Source: Robbsia sp050955065
Lineage (GTDB): Bacteria; Pseudomonadota; Gammaproteobacteria; Burkholderiales; Burkholderiaceae
Length of the DNA stretch: 5,970 bases
Assembly (NCBI GenBank): GCA_050955065.1
Contig: JBPBQT010000422.1
Location: 1 to 5,970 of the forward strand
Direction of reading: 5' to 3'
Made by a program: the position numbers and the translations under genes. The notes beneath the pieces were generated by a model. That model was not told the DNA's origin, ran no database searches, and was given only the letters and a program-made list of their open reading frames with translations. Of this stretch, positions 1 to 5,970 are shown piece after piece (position 1 is the stretch's first letter; the number at the start of each line of letters is the position of its first letter).

Positions 1-2731
1 CGTCCAGCGTCATGGTCACCGCGTCGAACGGATCCGCCATCGCGATGCGTTCGAGCACCTGTTGCGACAGTTCCGGCAGGATCGCCTGGGTCAGGATGTG
101 GTCGATATTGCGCGCGCCGCTGTCGACCTCCGTGCACCGCGCGGCGATGATCCGCGCGACGTCGTCCGTCCAGGTGAAGCGGGCGCGGTGATGGCGCATG
201 AAGCGCGCCGCGAGCTTGCGCAGTTTCAGCGCGACGATCGCCTGGATCTGCCCGTCGCCCAGCGGATAGTACGGAACCAGCACGAGCCGGCCCAGGAAGG
301 CCGGACTGAACCATTCCCGCAGCGCCGGGCGCAGCAGGGCGCCCAACGCGTCGGGCGCGATCCGTCGACCGTCGCGACAGGCGTGGGTGACGACCTCCTG
401 CGCGGCGTTCGACGTCATCAGGATCAGCGTATTGCGAAAATTGATCGGAACGCCCTCTCCGTCCTCCATCGTGCCCTTGTCGAAAACCTGGAAGAACATT
501 TCCAGCACGTCGGGGTGCGCCTTCTCCATCTCGTCGAGCAGGATCACGCTGTAGGGACGACGGCGCACGGCCTCGGTCAGCACGCCCCCCCGGCCATAAC
601 CGACATAGCCCGGCGGCGCGCCCTTGAGGCCGGACACGCTGTGCGCTTCCTGGAATTCGGAAAGATTCACCGTGATGAGATTGCGCTCGCCGCCGTACAG
701 CGCGTCGGCCAGGGCCACGCCGGTTTCCGTCTTGCCCACGCCGCTCGGACCGACCAGCAGGAACACGCCCACCGGCTTGCCCGGGTCGTCGAGATCCGCG
801 CGGGACGTGCGCACGCGCCGCGCGATGGCGTCCAGCGCCGCGTCCTGACCGACCACGCGTTCCGCCAGCCGCTCCTTCAGGTGCAGCACGGTGTGCAGTT
901 CGTCGGCCAGCATCCTGCCGACCGGAATCCCCGTCCATCCCGAAATCACCGAGGCCACGATGGCGGAATCGACATACGCCGGCACCAGCGCATCGTCGCT
1001 CCGGACGGCTTCCAGGCCTTTCTCCAGCCGGTTCAACCGCGCGGCGAGCGCGGCCGCGCCTTCGTCGTGGTCGTCCCCGTCCGGCAGCGCCGCGGCAGCC
1101 TCCGGTGCGTTGGGGGCATCCGGGGCGTTGCGGGATGGCCCGTCCGCCGGCGGTGGCGTGTCCACGTCAGCGCCCCGGTCGAGCCCGGCCTCGACCCTCT
1201 GCGCGATGCGTCGCCGCAGCGCGATGAGTTCGTCGACGACCCGCCGCTCCGCGGCAAGCTTGTCGGTCAGTTTCCCGTACTGTGCGCGCGACTCGGCGAG
1301 CCGCGCCGCCATATCCCGTATTTCCGCGGCGCGGTCCCGTCCCGTCGCCGCTTCGTGGCGCCAGATCCGCAGCTGGCCCTCCGCCACGGTCATGTCGCGC
1401 GCGACCGCTTCCAGACGTTCCGGCACGCCCGTCTGGCCGATCGCGACCCGGGCGCACGCGGTATCGAGAACGCTGACGGCCTTGTCCGGAAGCTGCCGCC
1501 CCGAGATGTAGCGCTGCGACAGCCGCACCGCATCGCGCACGGCCTCGTCGAGCACCTCGACGCCATGGTGCCGCGCCAGCTTCTCGACGATGCCGCGCAG
1601 CATGTCCACCGCCGCGTCCTCCTGCGGCTCGTCCACCTTCACGACCTGGAACCGCCGGGCCAGCGCCGGGTCGCGTTCCACGTACTTCTTGTATTCCGCC
1701 CACGTCGTCGCGGCGATGGTGCGCAACTCGCCTCGCGCAAGCGCCGGCTTGAGCAGATTGGCCGCATCGCCCTGTCCCTCCGCGCCGCCCGCGCCGATGA
1801 GCTGATGCGCCTCGTCGATGAACAGGATGACGGGCACGGGCGAGGCCTTGACCTCGGCGATCACGCCCTTCAGGCGGCTTTCGAACTCGCCTTTCACGCC
1901 CGCGCCCGCCTGCAGCAGCGCCAGGTCGAGCGAGCGCACGCAAACGCCCCGCAACGCCGGCGGCACGTCGCCGTCGGCGATGCGTTGCGCGAAACCCTCG
2001 ACGACGGCGGTCTTGCCGACGCCCGCCTCACCGGTGAGGAGGGGGTTGTTCTGGCGGCGTCGCAGCAGCACGTCGACCAGTTGCCGGATCTCCGCGTCGC
2101 GCCCGCGGATGGGATCGATCAGGCCATCCGCGGCAAGCCGCGTCAGATCGACGGTGAATTGATCGAGGGACCGGGTCGCGCCGAGGACGTCGCCGGCCGC
2201 AGGCATCGCGCCCACGGGGGCCCTGGCCCCACGCCCGCCAGCCGGACCGCCCGCAGGCCGGGGCGCCCCGCCGGTCAGCGCAGCCAACCGGTCGCGCAGC
2301 GTCTCGCGCGAAATCTTCAGCAGGGAGGGCGCGGACTCCAGCAGCGCGCCACGCAGCGCATCCACCTCCAGGAGCGCGAGCAGCAGCGTGCCCGCGCGGA
2401 TCTGCTGTTCTCCCAGCAACATCGACCCCAGAAGCCAGGCCTCCTGAAACAACGGCACGAAGCCGGGTGCCAGCGCCGGCGTGCGACCGTTGCCGCGCTT
2501 GAAACCATCGATGGTCCGCTGCAACTGGGTTTCGACCGTCGCGACCCCGATGTCGAAAGCCGTCAGGATCGCGACCAGCTCGGGCGCCCCCGCCCGCAGC
2601 AATTGCAGCAACAGATGCTCGATCTCGACGTTGTAGTGCGTCTGTCTGACGCAAAGCTCGGCCGCCTGCTCCATCCCCATCTTGCAGAGGGGGTCCAGCC
2701 GTGCCAGAAGTGTTCGAATGTCGATGTGCAT
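1..2731 (-). CDS. clpV: TssH/ClpV, T6SS sheath-recycling AAA+ ATPase (3' partial)
   Basis: ClpV is the Hsp100-type ATPase of the T6SS. It forms a hexamer, binds the TssC part of contracted sheaths through its N domain and threads it through the pore, recycling TssB/TssC. The first 910 residues are visible; by comparison with the family only a short C-terminal strand should be missing. Residues 1-150 form the Clp-N domain (THYNVEIEHLLLQLL, 31-45). AAA1 has Walker A GEAGVGKT (234-241), pore loop GAGVKGEFE (276-284) and Walker B VILFIDEAH (301-309). A coiled-coil middle domain spans about 438-515. AAA2 has WTGIPVGRML (599-608), Walker A GPSGVGKT (661-668), pore loop GAPPGYVGYG (704-713), Walker B VILLDEMEKAH (729-739), sensor 1 TSNAA (773-777), a probable arginine finger in FLGRLVLVPYYPL (R815) and sensor 2 GARN (872-875). 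Both ATPase sites look intact. A Pro/Ala/Asp-rich insert lies at about 521-560. The ATG at 2731 is the first possible start after the in-frame TAG of tssG; no good ribosome site precedes it. Confidence 0.97.
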   Translation of the reverse strand, partial: MHIDIRTLLARLDPLCKMGMEQAAELCVRQTHYNVEIEHLLLQLLRAGAPELVAILTAFDIGVATVETQLQRTIDGFKRGNGRTPALAPGFVPLFQEAWLLGSMLLGEQQIRAGTLLLALLEVDALRGALLESAPSLLKISRETLRDRLAALTGGAPRPAGGPAGGRGARAPVGAMPAAGDVLGATRSLDQFTVDLTRLAADGLIDPIRGRDAEIRQLVDVLLRRRQNNPLLTGEAGVGKTAVVEGFAQRIADGDVPPALRGVCVRSLDLALLQAGAGVKGEFESRLKGVIAEVKASPVPVILFIDEAHQLIGAGGAEGQGDAANLLKPALARGELRTIAATTWAEYKKYVERDPALARRFQVVKVDEPQEDAAVDMLRGIVEKLARHHGVEVLDEAVRDAVRLSQRYISGRQLPDKAVSVLDTACARVAIGQTGVPERLEAVARDMTVAEGQLRIWRHEAATGRDRAAEIRDMAARLAESRAQYGKLTDKLAAERRVVDELIALRRRIAQRVEAGLDRGADVDTPPPADGPSRNAPDAPNAPEAAAALPDGDDHDEGAAALAARLNRLEKGLEAVRSDDALVPAYVDSAIVASVISGWTGIPVGRMLADELHTVLHLKERLAERVVGQDAALDAIARRVRTSRADLDDPGKPVGVFLLVGPSGVGKTETGVALADALYGGERNLITVNLSEFQEAHSVSGLKGAPPGYVGYGRGGVLTEAVRRRPYSVILLDEMEKAHPDVLEMFFQVFDKGTMEDGEGVPINFRNTLILMTSNAAQEVVTHACRDGRRIAPDALGALLRPALREWFSPAFLGRLVLVPYYPLGDGQIQAIVALKLRKLAARFMRHHRARFTWTDDVARIIAARCTEVDSGARNIDHILTQAILPELSQQVLERIAMADPFDAVTMTLD

Positions 2732-2788
2732 GATGATGGTGAGTTTGCCTTTCGAGCGTGGCGTCGCACGCGTGCGGATCGGGACGCA
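2732..2788. other. tssG-clpV intergenic gap (57 bp)
   Basis: This is the only non-coding DNA in the window. It has no recognisable -10/-35 pair and no stem followed by a T run, so neither a promoter nor a terminator can be called. It holds a perfect 12-bp palindrome CGCACGCGTGCG at 2765-2776, flanked by the inverted pair GCGTC (2761-2765) and GACGC (2783-2787). Together these could form a weak RNA hairpin. The only purine-rich stretch near the clpV start (GAAAGG on the minus strand) ends about 17 nt before the ATG, too far for a typical ribosome site. clpV is therefore probably transcribed with the genes upstream, but its translation signal is not obvious. Confidence 0.6.
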
Positions 2789-3886
2789 CTAGAGCCGCAG
2801 CCTCACGGGCGAAATATCTCGCGATGTCCACATCGCGCGTCGTTCCGTCGCGCGTGGCGCCTTCCCAGCGTCCCGACTTTCCTGCAACCACGAGGTCCAT
2901 CCCAGTTGCGCCGCGCCGTCGCCGCCCAGCCGGGCGGCGAGGCGGGCGCCCGGCCCCGTCTTCAGCACCAGATAGACGTCGACCAGGCAGGGAAGATAGC
3001 GTTTCACACAATAGGACAACGAACCATGGCGGTCGCCCGTCGGCAAAAACCGGCGCAGCTGCGCGATGTCGATGCCATCGAACGCGATATCGATCGCGGC
3101 CGCCTGGTCCCATACGCGATGGCCCAGCGCCCGACGTGCGTTCAGCGCGGCGTCCCTCCCAAGCCGTATCTGGTCGCCTGGCTCGATGGGCAGCCAACCG
3201 CCGACGAACTGTCTGCCGCGGACCGCCAGACCGAAACGGTCCTCCAGCAGGCGCGACAGACCGGTCATCGATCTGGGCGCGGCGGTCATCAGCCCGGCAT
3301 GCCGCAACCAGGGTATGTCACCGCCAACCTCGCCGGCAAGGGCGAAATTCGCGATGGCCCGAATGCAGGACGCGAGGGGCGAGGCATCCAGGGACTCCCA
3401 GTTGAGACCGGGCGCGTGCTTCTTTTTGCTGCGAAACAGGAACCCGATGAAGCGATGATTGAAAATATCCAGAAAATCGCGCATCGCGTAGTCGCGCTCC
3501 GCCAGCCGCTCGAGGAGCAGTTCGGCGTAGGGTTGCGGCAACGGTCCCTGCCCCCCGGCCAGGGTCATCGCTTGCGTGGAGAGGACATACGTCGCGCCCG
3601 GGCGATGCGCTGCGCCCGCGCCCCCGGCCATGCTGCCGGCCGCGCCGCGCACCTCGACGCGCTGGATGTCGCTCGACTGAAACCCCAGCGCGACATGTCC
3701 GGTCAGCCGGACCGCCTCGCCTTCGCCATCGCCCGTGGCCAGGCCGCCGCCTCGTCTCGCGCCTGGCGATGTCTCGCGCTCCAGCAGACCGATCGCCTGA
3801 AAAAGATTGAAACGATGCGGGTCGTCCAGCAGCTTCGCGATCACAAGAGACGCTGGCGTCCGCTCATCGCGTCCCAATGGTTCCAC
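2789..3886 (-). CDS. tssG: TssG, T6SS baseplate wedge protein
   Basis: TssG is the partner of TssF in the baseplate wedge and contacts TssK. With the GTG at 3886 it has 365 residues, at the long end of the family (roughly 300-370). Landmarks in order are LLDDPHRFNLFQAIGLLERE (19-38), PLPQPYAELLLERLAERDYA (115-134), MRDFLDIFNHRFIGFLFRSK (135-154), RQFVGGWLPIEPGD (225-238) and the C-terminal LGWTSWL (328-334). Extra length sits in two Gly/Ala-rich stretches (about 41-58 and 81-98), probably surface loops, and in a basic tail after LGWTSWL (335-365). GTG at 3886 has a strong AGGGGGG motif 7 nt upstream, but makes a 46-bp overlap with tssF. A second GTG at 3844 overlaps the tssF stop as GTGA and would shorten the protein by 14 residues with no clear ribosome site. 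The stop is TAG at 2791-2789. The family call is firm; only the start is open. Confidence 0.95.
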   Translation of the reverse strand: MEPLGRDERTPASLVIAKLLDDPHRFNLFQAIGLLERETSPGARRGGGLATGDGEGEAVRLTGHVALGFQSSDIQRVEVRGAAGSMAGGAGAAHRPGATYVLSTQAMTLAGGQGPLPQPYAELLLERLAERDYAMRDFLDIFNHRFIGFLFRSKKKHAPGLNWESLDASPLASCIRAIANFALAGEVGGDIPWLRHAGLMTAAPRSMTGLSRLLEDRFGLAVRGRQFVGGWLPIEPGDQIRLGRDAALNARRALGHRVWDQAAAIDIAFDGIDIAQLRRFLPTGDRHGSLSYCVKRYLPCLVDVYLVLKTGPGARLAARLGGDGAAQLGWTSWLQESRDAGKAPRATERRAMWTSRDISPVRLRL

Positions 3887-5616
3887 GTTTCATCCCCCCT
3901 GCGCGCGATCAGCCGCGCGAAAGAATTGATCGATGTGTACATCGCGAAAAACCGCGCGAGTATGGCGGCGAGCAGCAACGGCGACCCGCCCACGAAGGCG
4001 CCTTCGTCGAATTCCAGAATGATTTCGGTGCCGCGGCAGAATCCCCGCCATCCCTCGTCGCCCACGCGCGCGGTCGCGGCCCGCGTCGTCATCGCGCTGA
4101 TGCCGTGGATCTGCTCATGATTGCGGTGACGATCCGTGGCGAACAGGGCGAGCATGTCGCGCAGCTTCCCGACGCCGTCGCCTGCGTCCGTCAGCGACCG
4201 GTAGTTCAACGTCAGCAGGGACACGAGGCGCCAGAGGGACGCGCTTCCCAAAGGCGGATCGTGCGGCGCGGTGGGCTCGTACAGACAGTTCACCTGGATG
4301 TTGCGCGAACGCGATTCGACGCTCATCCGCGCGCCCTTCGGCACTTGCTCGGCCAGGCGCCGATTGGTGCACAGGAGACTGACGTAGACCACGGGCGCGG
4401 GCGGACATTGCGGCGCGTTGCGCACATCCACGAAGCCGATGAACATCTCCGTTCCGGAAACATGCTGGCGCACGCTGTGCTCGCGTCGCGCCGACCAGAA
4501 CACGGCCTGCTGCGCGGCGGTGGCGTCGCGCGCCTTGTCCTCGCTCGTGGTGAAGCTCTCGATCGGCGTGGCGCGGTCCGACATCGGATCGATGGCGATG
4601 ACCGATTCGATCGCGTAGATTTCGGTCGTGGCGCCGCGCTTCAGGTCCGCGATCAACGGATACTCGTAATGCCGTCGGTCCAGTATGATCGGCTCGCTGC
4701 TGCGCGGGAACAGGTTGACGATCGGCACGCAACCGAGCTGAAAGATTTTCTGCGCCGCCGTCTTCACGTGCCGCGTGCTGCGCCCGATGCGCAGCAGGAT
4801 GTCCACCGCCTGTCCCGCGCCCAGCGCACCCGGGGGCAGCAGGAGATCGAAAAAAAGAAATTTGCGCGGAAAGGCGAAATATTCCTGCAACAGGACGTAC
4901 GGCACGTAGGCATGCGCGGGCGGCGACAGAACCATGTCGTCGGCTTCGAATCCCACTTCCCGCCAGGCGCCACGTTCCAGGGCAAGCGTGGTGCCGTCCC
5001 CCCTGCGCACGTGGATCTCGCGGATCCCGCCCACCAGCAGTTCGTAGACCGGCATGGTTTCCATCCAGTCGCCGTGCAGATGGAAACGCAGACGGTCCAC
5101 CTCGAGCTCGGCAAGATCCGTTTCCCCGACCGTCTCGACCGTCAGGCACAGCGTGTCCTCGTCCGGCAGCGTCGTCGTCGCGACACGGAGCGGCCACAGC
5201 GTCGCCTCCCACGCGGTGCGAAAGCGGCACGTTTCACCGTCGTGCGCTTGCGCCTGCACGCCCGTGTGGCGCGGTACGCGATAGCCCGACGTGACCTTTC
5301 CCTGACGCGTGTCGAGATCGAGTTGCACCACGGACATCGACGGAACCGGCTGCCCGATCGACGGGCACACGTTGTCGAGCAGCGCCGACGCGATCTGCGG
5401 AAAGGACTGGTCCAGATCGCGGTGCACCCGCGCGGCCAGGAAGGCCACCGATTCGATCAGACGCTCGGTATGCGGATCCAGGGACTCATCGCCGTGCAGC
5501 GCGAGGCTCGCGGCCACCTTCGGATAGCGTTGCGCGAAGTCCGCGCCCTGCTTGCGCAGATACGCGAGCTCCTGCTTGTAGTATTGCAGGATGTCGTCGA
5601 TCGCCGCGTCACTCAT
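3841..5616 (-). CDS. tssF: TssF, T6SS baseplate wedge protein
   Basis: TssF is a baseplate component. In characterised systems two TssF copies and one TssG form a heterotrimer in each wedge, equivalent to T4 gp6/gp7, that links TssE and TssK and supports the sheath. The protein has 591 residues, within the usual range of about 580-620. The N-terminus has the family signature YYKQELAYLRKQGADFAQRY (12-31), followed by DPHTERLIESVAFLAARV (47-64) and PSIGQPVPSMSVVQLD (85-100). Central landmarks are LLQEYFAFPRKFLFFDL (242-258) and GCVPIVNLFPRSSEPIILD (295-313). The C-terminal domain has WRLVSLLTLNYRSL (462-475), FCRGTEIILEFDE (526-538) and FFAMYTSINSFARLI (556-570). The ATG at 5616 was chosen because homology starts just after it and a GGAG motif lies 6 nt upstream; the longer open frame reaching to 5895 overlaps tssE and is spurious. 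The start overlaps the tssE stop by 8 bp (ATGAGTGA), suggesting coupling. No damage is seen. Confidence 0.97.
   Translation of the reverse strand: MSDAAIDDILQYYKQELAYLRKQGADFAQRYPKVAASLALHGDESLDPHTERLIESVAFLAARVHRDLDQSFPQIASALLDNVCPSIGQPVPSMSVVQLDLDTRQGKVTSGYRVPRHTGVQAQAHDGETCRFRTAWEATLWPLRVATTTLPDEDTLCLTVETVGETDLAELEVDRLRFHLHGDWMETMPVYELLVGGIREIHVRRGDGTTLALERGAWREVGFEADDMVLSPPAHAYVPYVLLQEYFAFPRKFLFFDLLLPPGALGAGQAVDILLRIGRSTRHVKTAAQKIFQLGCVPIVNLFPRSSEPIILDRRHYEYPLIADLKRGATTEIYAIESVIAIDPMSDRATPIESFTTSEDKARDATAAQQAVFWSARREHSVRQHVSGTEMFIGFVDVRNAPQCPPAPVVYVSLLCTNRRLAEQVPKGARMSVESRSRNIQVNCLYEPTAPHDPPLGSASLWRLVSLLTLNYRSLTDAGDGVGKLRDMLALFATDRHRNHEQIHGISAMTTRAATARVGDEGWRGFCRGTEIILEFDEGAFVGGSPLLLAAILARFFAMYTSINSFARLIARRGDETWNHWDAMSGRQRLL
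3894..3900 (-). promoter_or_regulatory. Ribosome binding site of tssG
   Basis: On the minus strand this reads AGGGGGG, followed by 7 nt (ATGAAAC) and then the GTG at 3886. It lies inside the 3' end of tssF. It favours the 3886 start for TssG over the GTG at 3844. The ATG directly after the G run (3893) is in another frame and stops after nine codons, so it is not the start. Confidence 0.6.
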
Positions 5617-5970
5617 TGTTTTCTCCGTCGGGAACCTGCGGAATTTCCACCCCCGAACGCATCGTGAACCTCGCCCGCTCCATGAGGCCGCCCAACCGCA
5701 TGAGTCCGCTGATGCGAATGCGGGCATCGGCGCCACATACCGCGTCCTCGCGCACCTCCACCGCCACGTTCGACAGCCGCGGGCAATACAGCGCGATGCC
5801 ATGCGCGACGGCGCTCTGCAATGTCGCCCGATCCTCGATGGACCGCATCGACAGCGCGCTGGCATCCGGAATGCCGTAGTCGATCGCGCCGCCATCCGAC
5901 TCCCGGAACCGCTCGAAGGTCAGTCCCGAACGCGTGCTCAGCAGGCGCGACAATTCGGTGACGATCGAAC
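5609..5970 (-). CDS. tssE: TssE, T6SS baseplate gp25-like protein (5' partial)
   Basis: This is the C-terminal part of TssE, the T6SS homologue of phage T4 gp25. In this family TssE joins TssF, TssG and TssK in the baseplate wedge and helps start sheath assembly in the cytoplasm. About 119 residues are visible, against a usual length of roughly 130-180. The frame stays open to the right edge, reading SIVTELSRLLSTRSG. This matches the conserved 'L..LLNTR' segment of TssE, so the TTG at 5953 is not a credible start and the true start lies outside the window. Other family landmarks are YGIPD (about 5864-5878), the position of the EPR motif (5777-5785), and a C-terminal beta-rich segment with ARIRISGLM and ARFTMRSG. 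The EPR motif reads CPR here, with Cys (TGC) in place of Glu, which is unusual. The stop is TGA at 5611-5609 and overlaps the tssF start. The family call rests on motif pattern and neighbours and is secure. Confidence 0.93.
   Translation of the reverse strand, partial: SIVTELSRLLSTRSGLTFERFRESDGGAIDYGIPDASALSMRSIEDRATLQSAVAHGIALYCPRLSNVAVEVREDAVCGADARIRISGLMRLGGLMERARFTMRSGVEIPQVPDGENNE
5623..5626 (-). promoter_or_regulatory. Ribosome binding site of tssF
   Basis: On the minus strand this reads GGAG, followed by AAAACA and then the ATG at 5616, a spacing of 6 nt. It lies inside the last codons of tssE. It supports the 591-residue TssF start over the longer open frame that extends upstream. 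Confidence 0.75.

Noticed and set aside
2761..2787. Transcription terminator between tssG and clpV.
   Set aside because: The hairpin is weak and no T run follows it on the minus strand. The genes belong to one functional cluster.
2028..3197. A 389-codon minus-strand open frame overlapping tssG and clpV.
   Set aside because: It is an out-of-frame shadow with an Arg/Gly/Ala-rich composition. The real genes in the other minus-strand frame carry all conserved motifs.
62..4120. A 1352-codon plus-strand open frame that looks like a giant gene.
   Set aside because: It is the codon-registered reverse complement of clpV and tssG and ends within tssF. The predicted protein is Arg/Gln/His-rich with no recognisable domain, while the minus strand encodes clear T6SS families.
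4115..5230. A 371-codon minus-strand open frame inside tssF.
   Set aside because: It is a shifted-frame shadow of tssF. The tssF frame is intact over its full length, so this is not evidence of a frameshift.
3877..5667. A 596-codon plus-strand open frame.
   Set aside because: It is the codon-registered antisense shadow of tssF, very rich in Arg, with no family features.
5617..5895. A 93-codon N-terminal extension of TssF in its open frame.
   Set aside because: It lies entirely within tssE coding sequence in another frame, is Arg/Trp/Cys-rich, and the conserved TssF N-terminus plus a ribosome site mark the start at 5616.
5951..5953. TTG as the start of tssE.
   Set aside because: Conserved TssE residues (ELSRLLSTR) continue upstream of it to the window edge, so the gene begins outside the window.

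Overview
The window is a stretch of a type VI secretion system (T6SS) structural operon, all on the minus strand and in the order tssE - tssF - tssG - tssH (clpV). Both outer genes are cut by the window edges: tssE lacks its 5' end (off the right edge) and clpV lacks its last few codons (off the left edge). The DNA is GC-rich and third codon positions are strongly G/C. A baseplate E-F-G block followed directly by clpV is common in Proteobacteria, especially Burkholderiaceae and related Betaproteobacteria. That lineage is inferred from composition and gene order only, because no taxonomic marker is present.

Layout, read in the direction of transcription (right to left). Positions 5970-5609 hold the TssE C-terminal part (gp25-like baseplate protein). 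Positions 5616-3841 hold TssF, overlapping tssE by 8 bp. Positions 3886-2789 hold TssG, overlapping tssF by 46 bp if the GTG start at 3886 is right. A 57-bp gap follows (2788-2732), the only non-coding DNA. Positions 2731-1 hold TssH/ClpV, 910 residues visible. There is no other stretch without a gene, and I see no RNA gene, mobile element, CRISPR array, clear promoter or terminator.

How they work together, from established T6SS biology: TssE, TssF and TssG, with TssK, form the wedges of the cytoplasmic baseplate on which the TssB/TssC contractile sheath polymerises. After contraction, the double-ring AAA+ ATPase ClpV extracts and recycles sheath subunits. The gene overlaps suggest one transcript with translational coupling through E-F-G.

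I found no sign of an undescribed system. The details most worth a second look are a Cys in place of Glu in the EPR motif that is normally highly conserved in TssE/gp25 proteins, and a low-complexity Pro/Ala/Asp insertion in ClpV just before its second AAA+ domain. The long plus-strand open frames (4059 bp at 62-4120 and 1791 bp at 3877-5667) are antisense shadows, explained by absence of the codons TTA, CTA and TCA.
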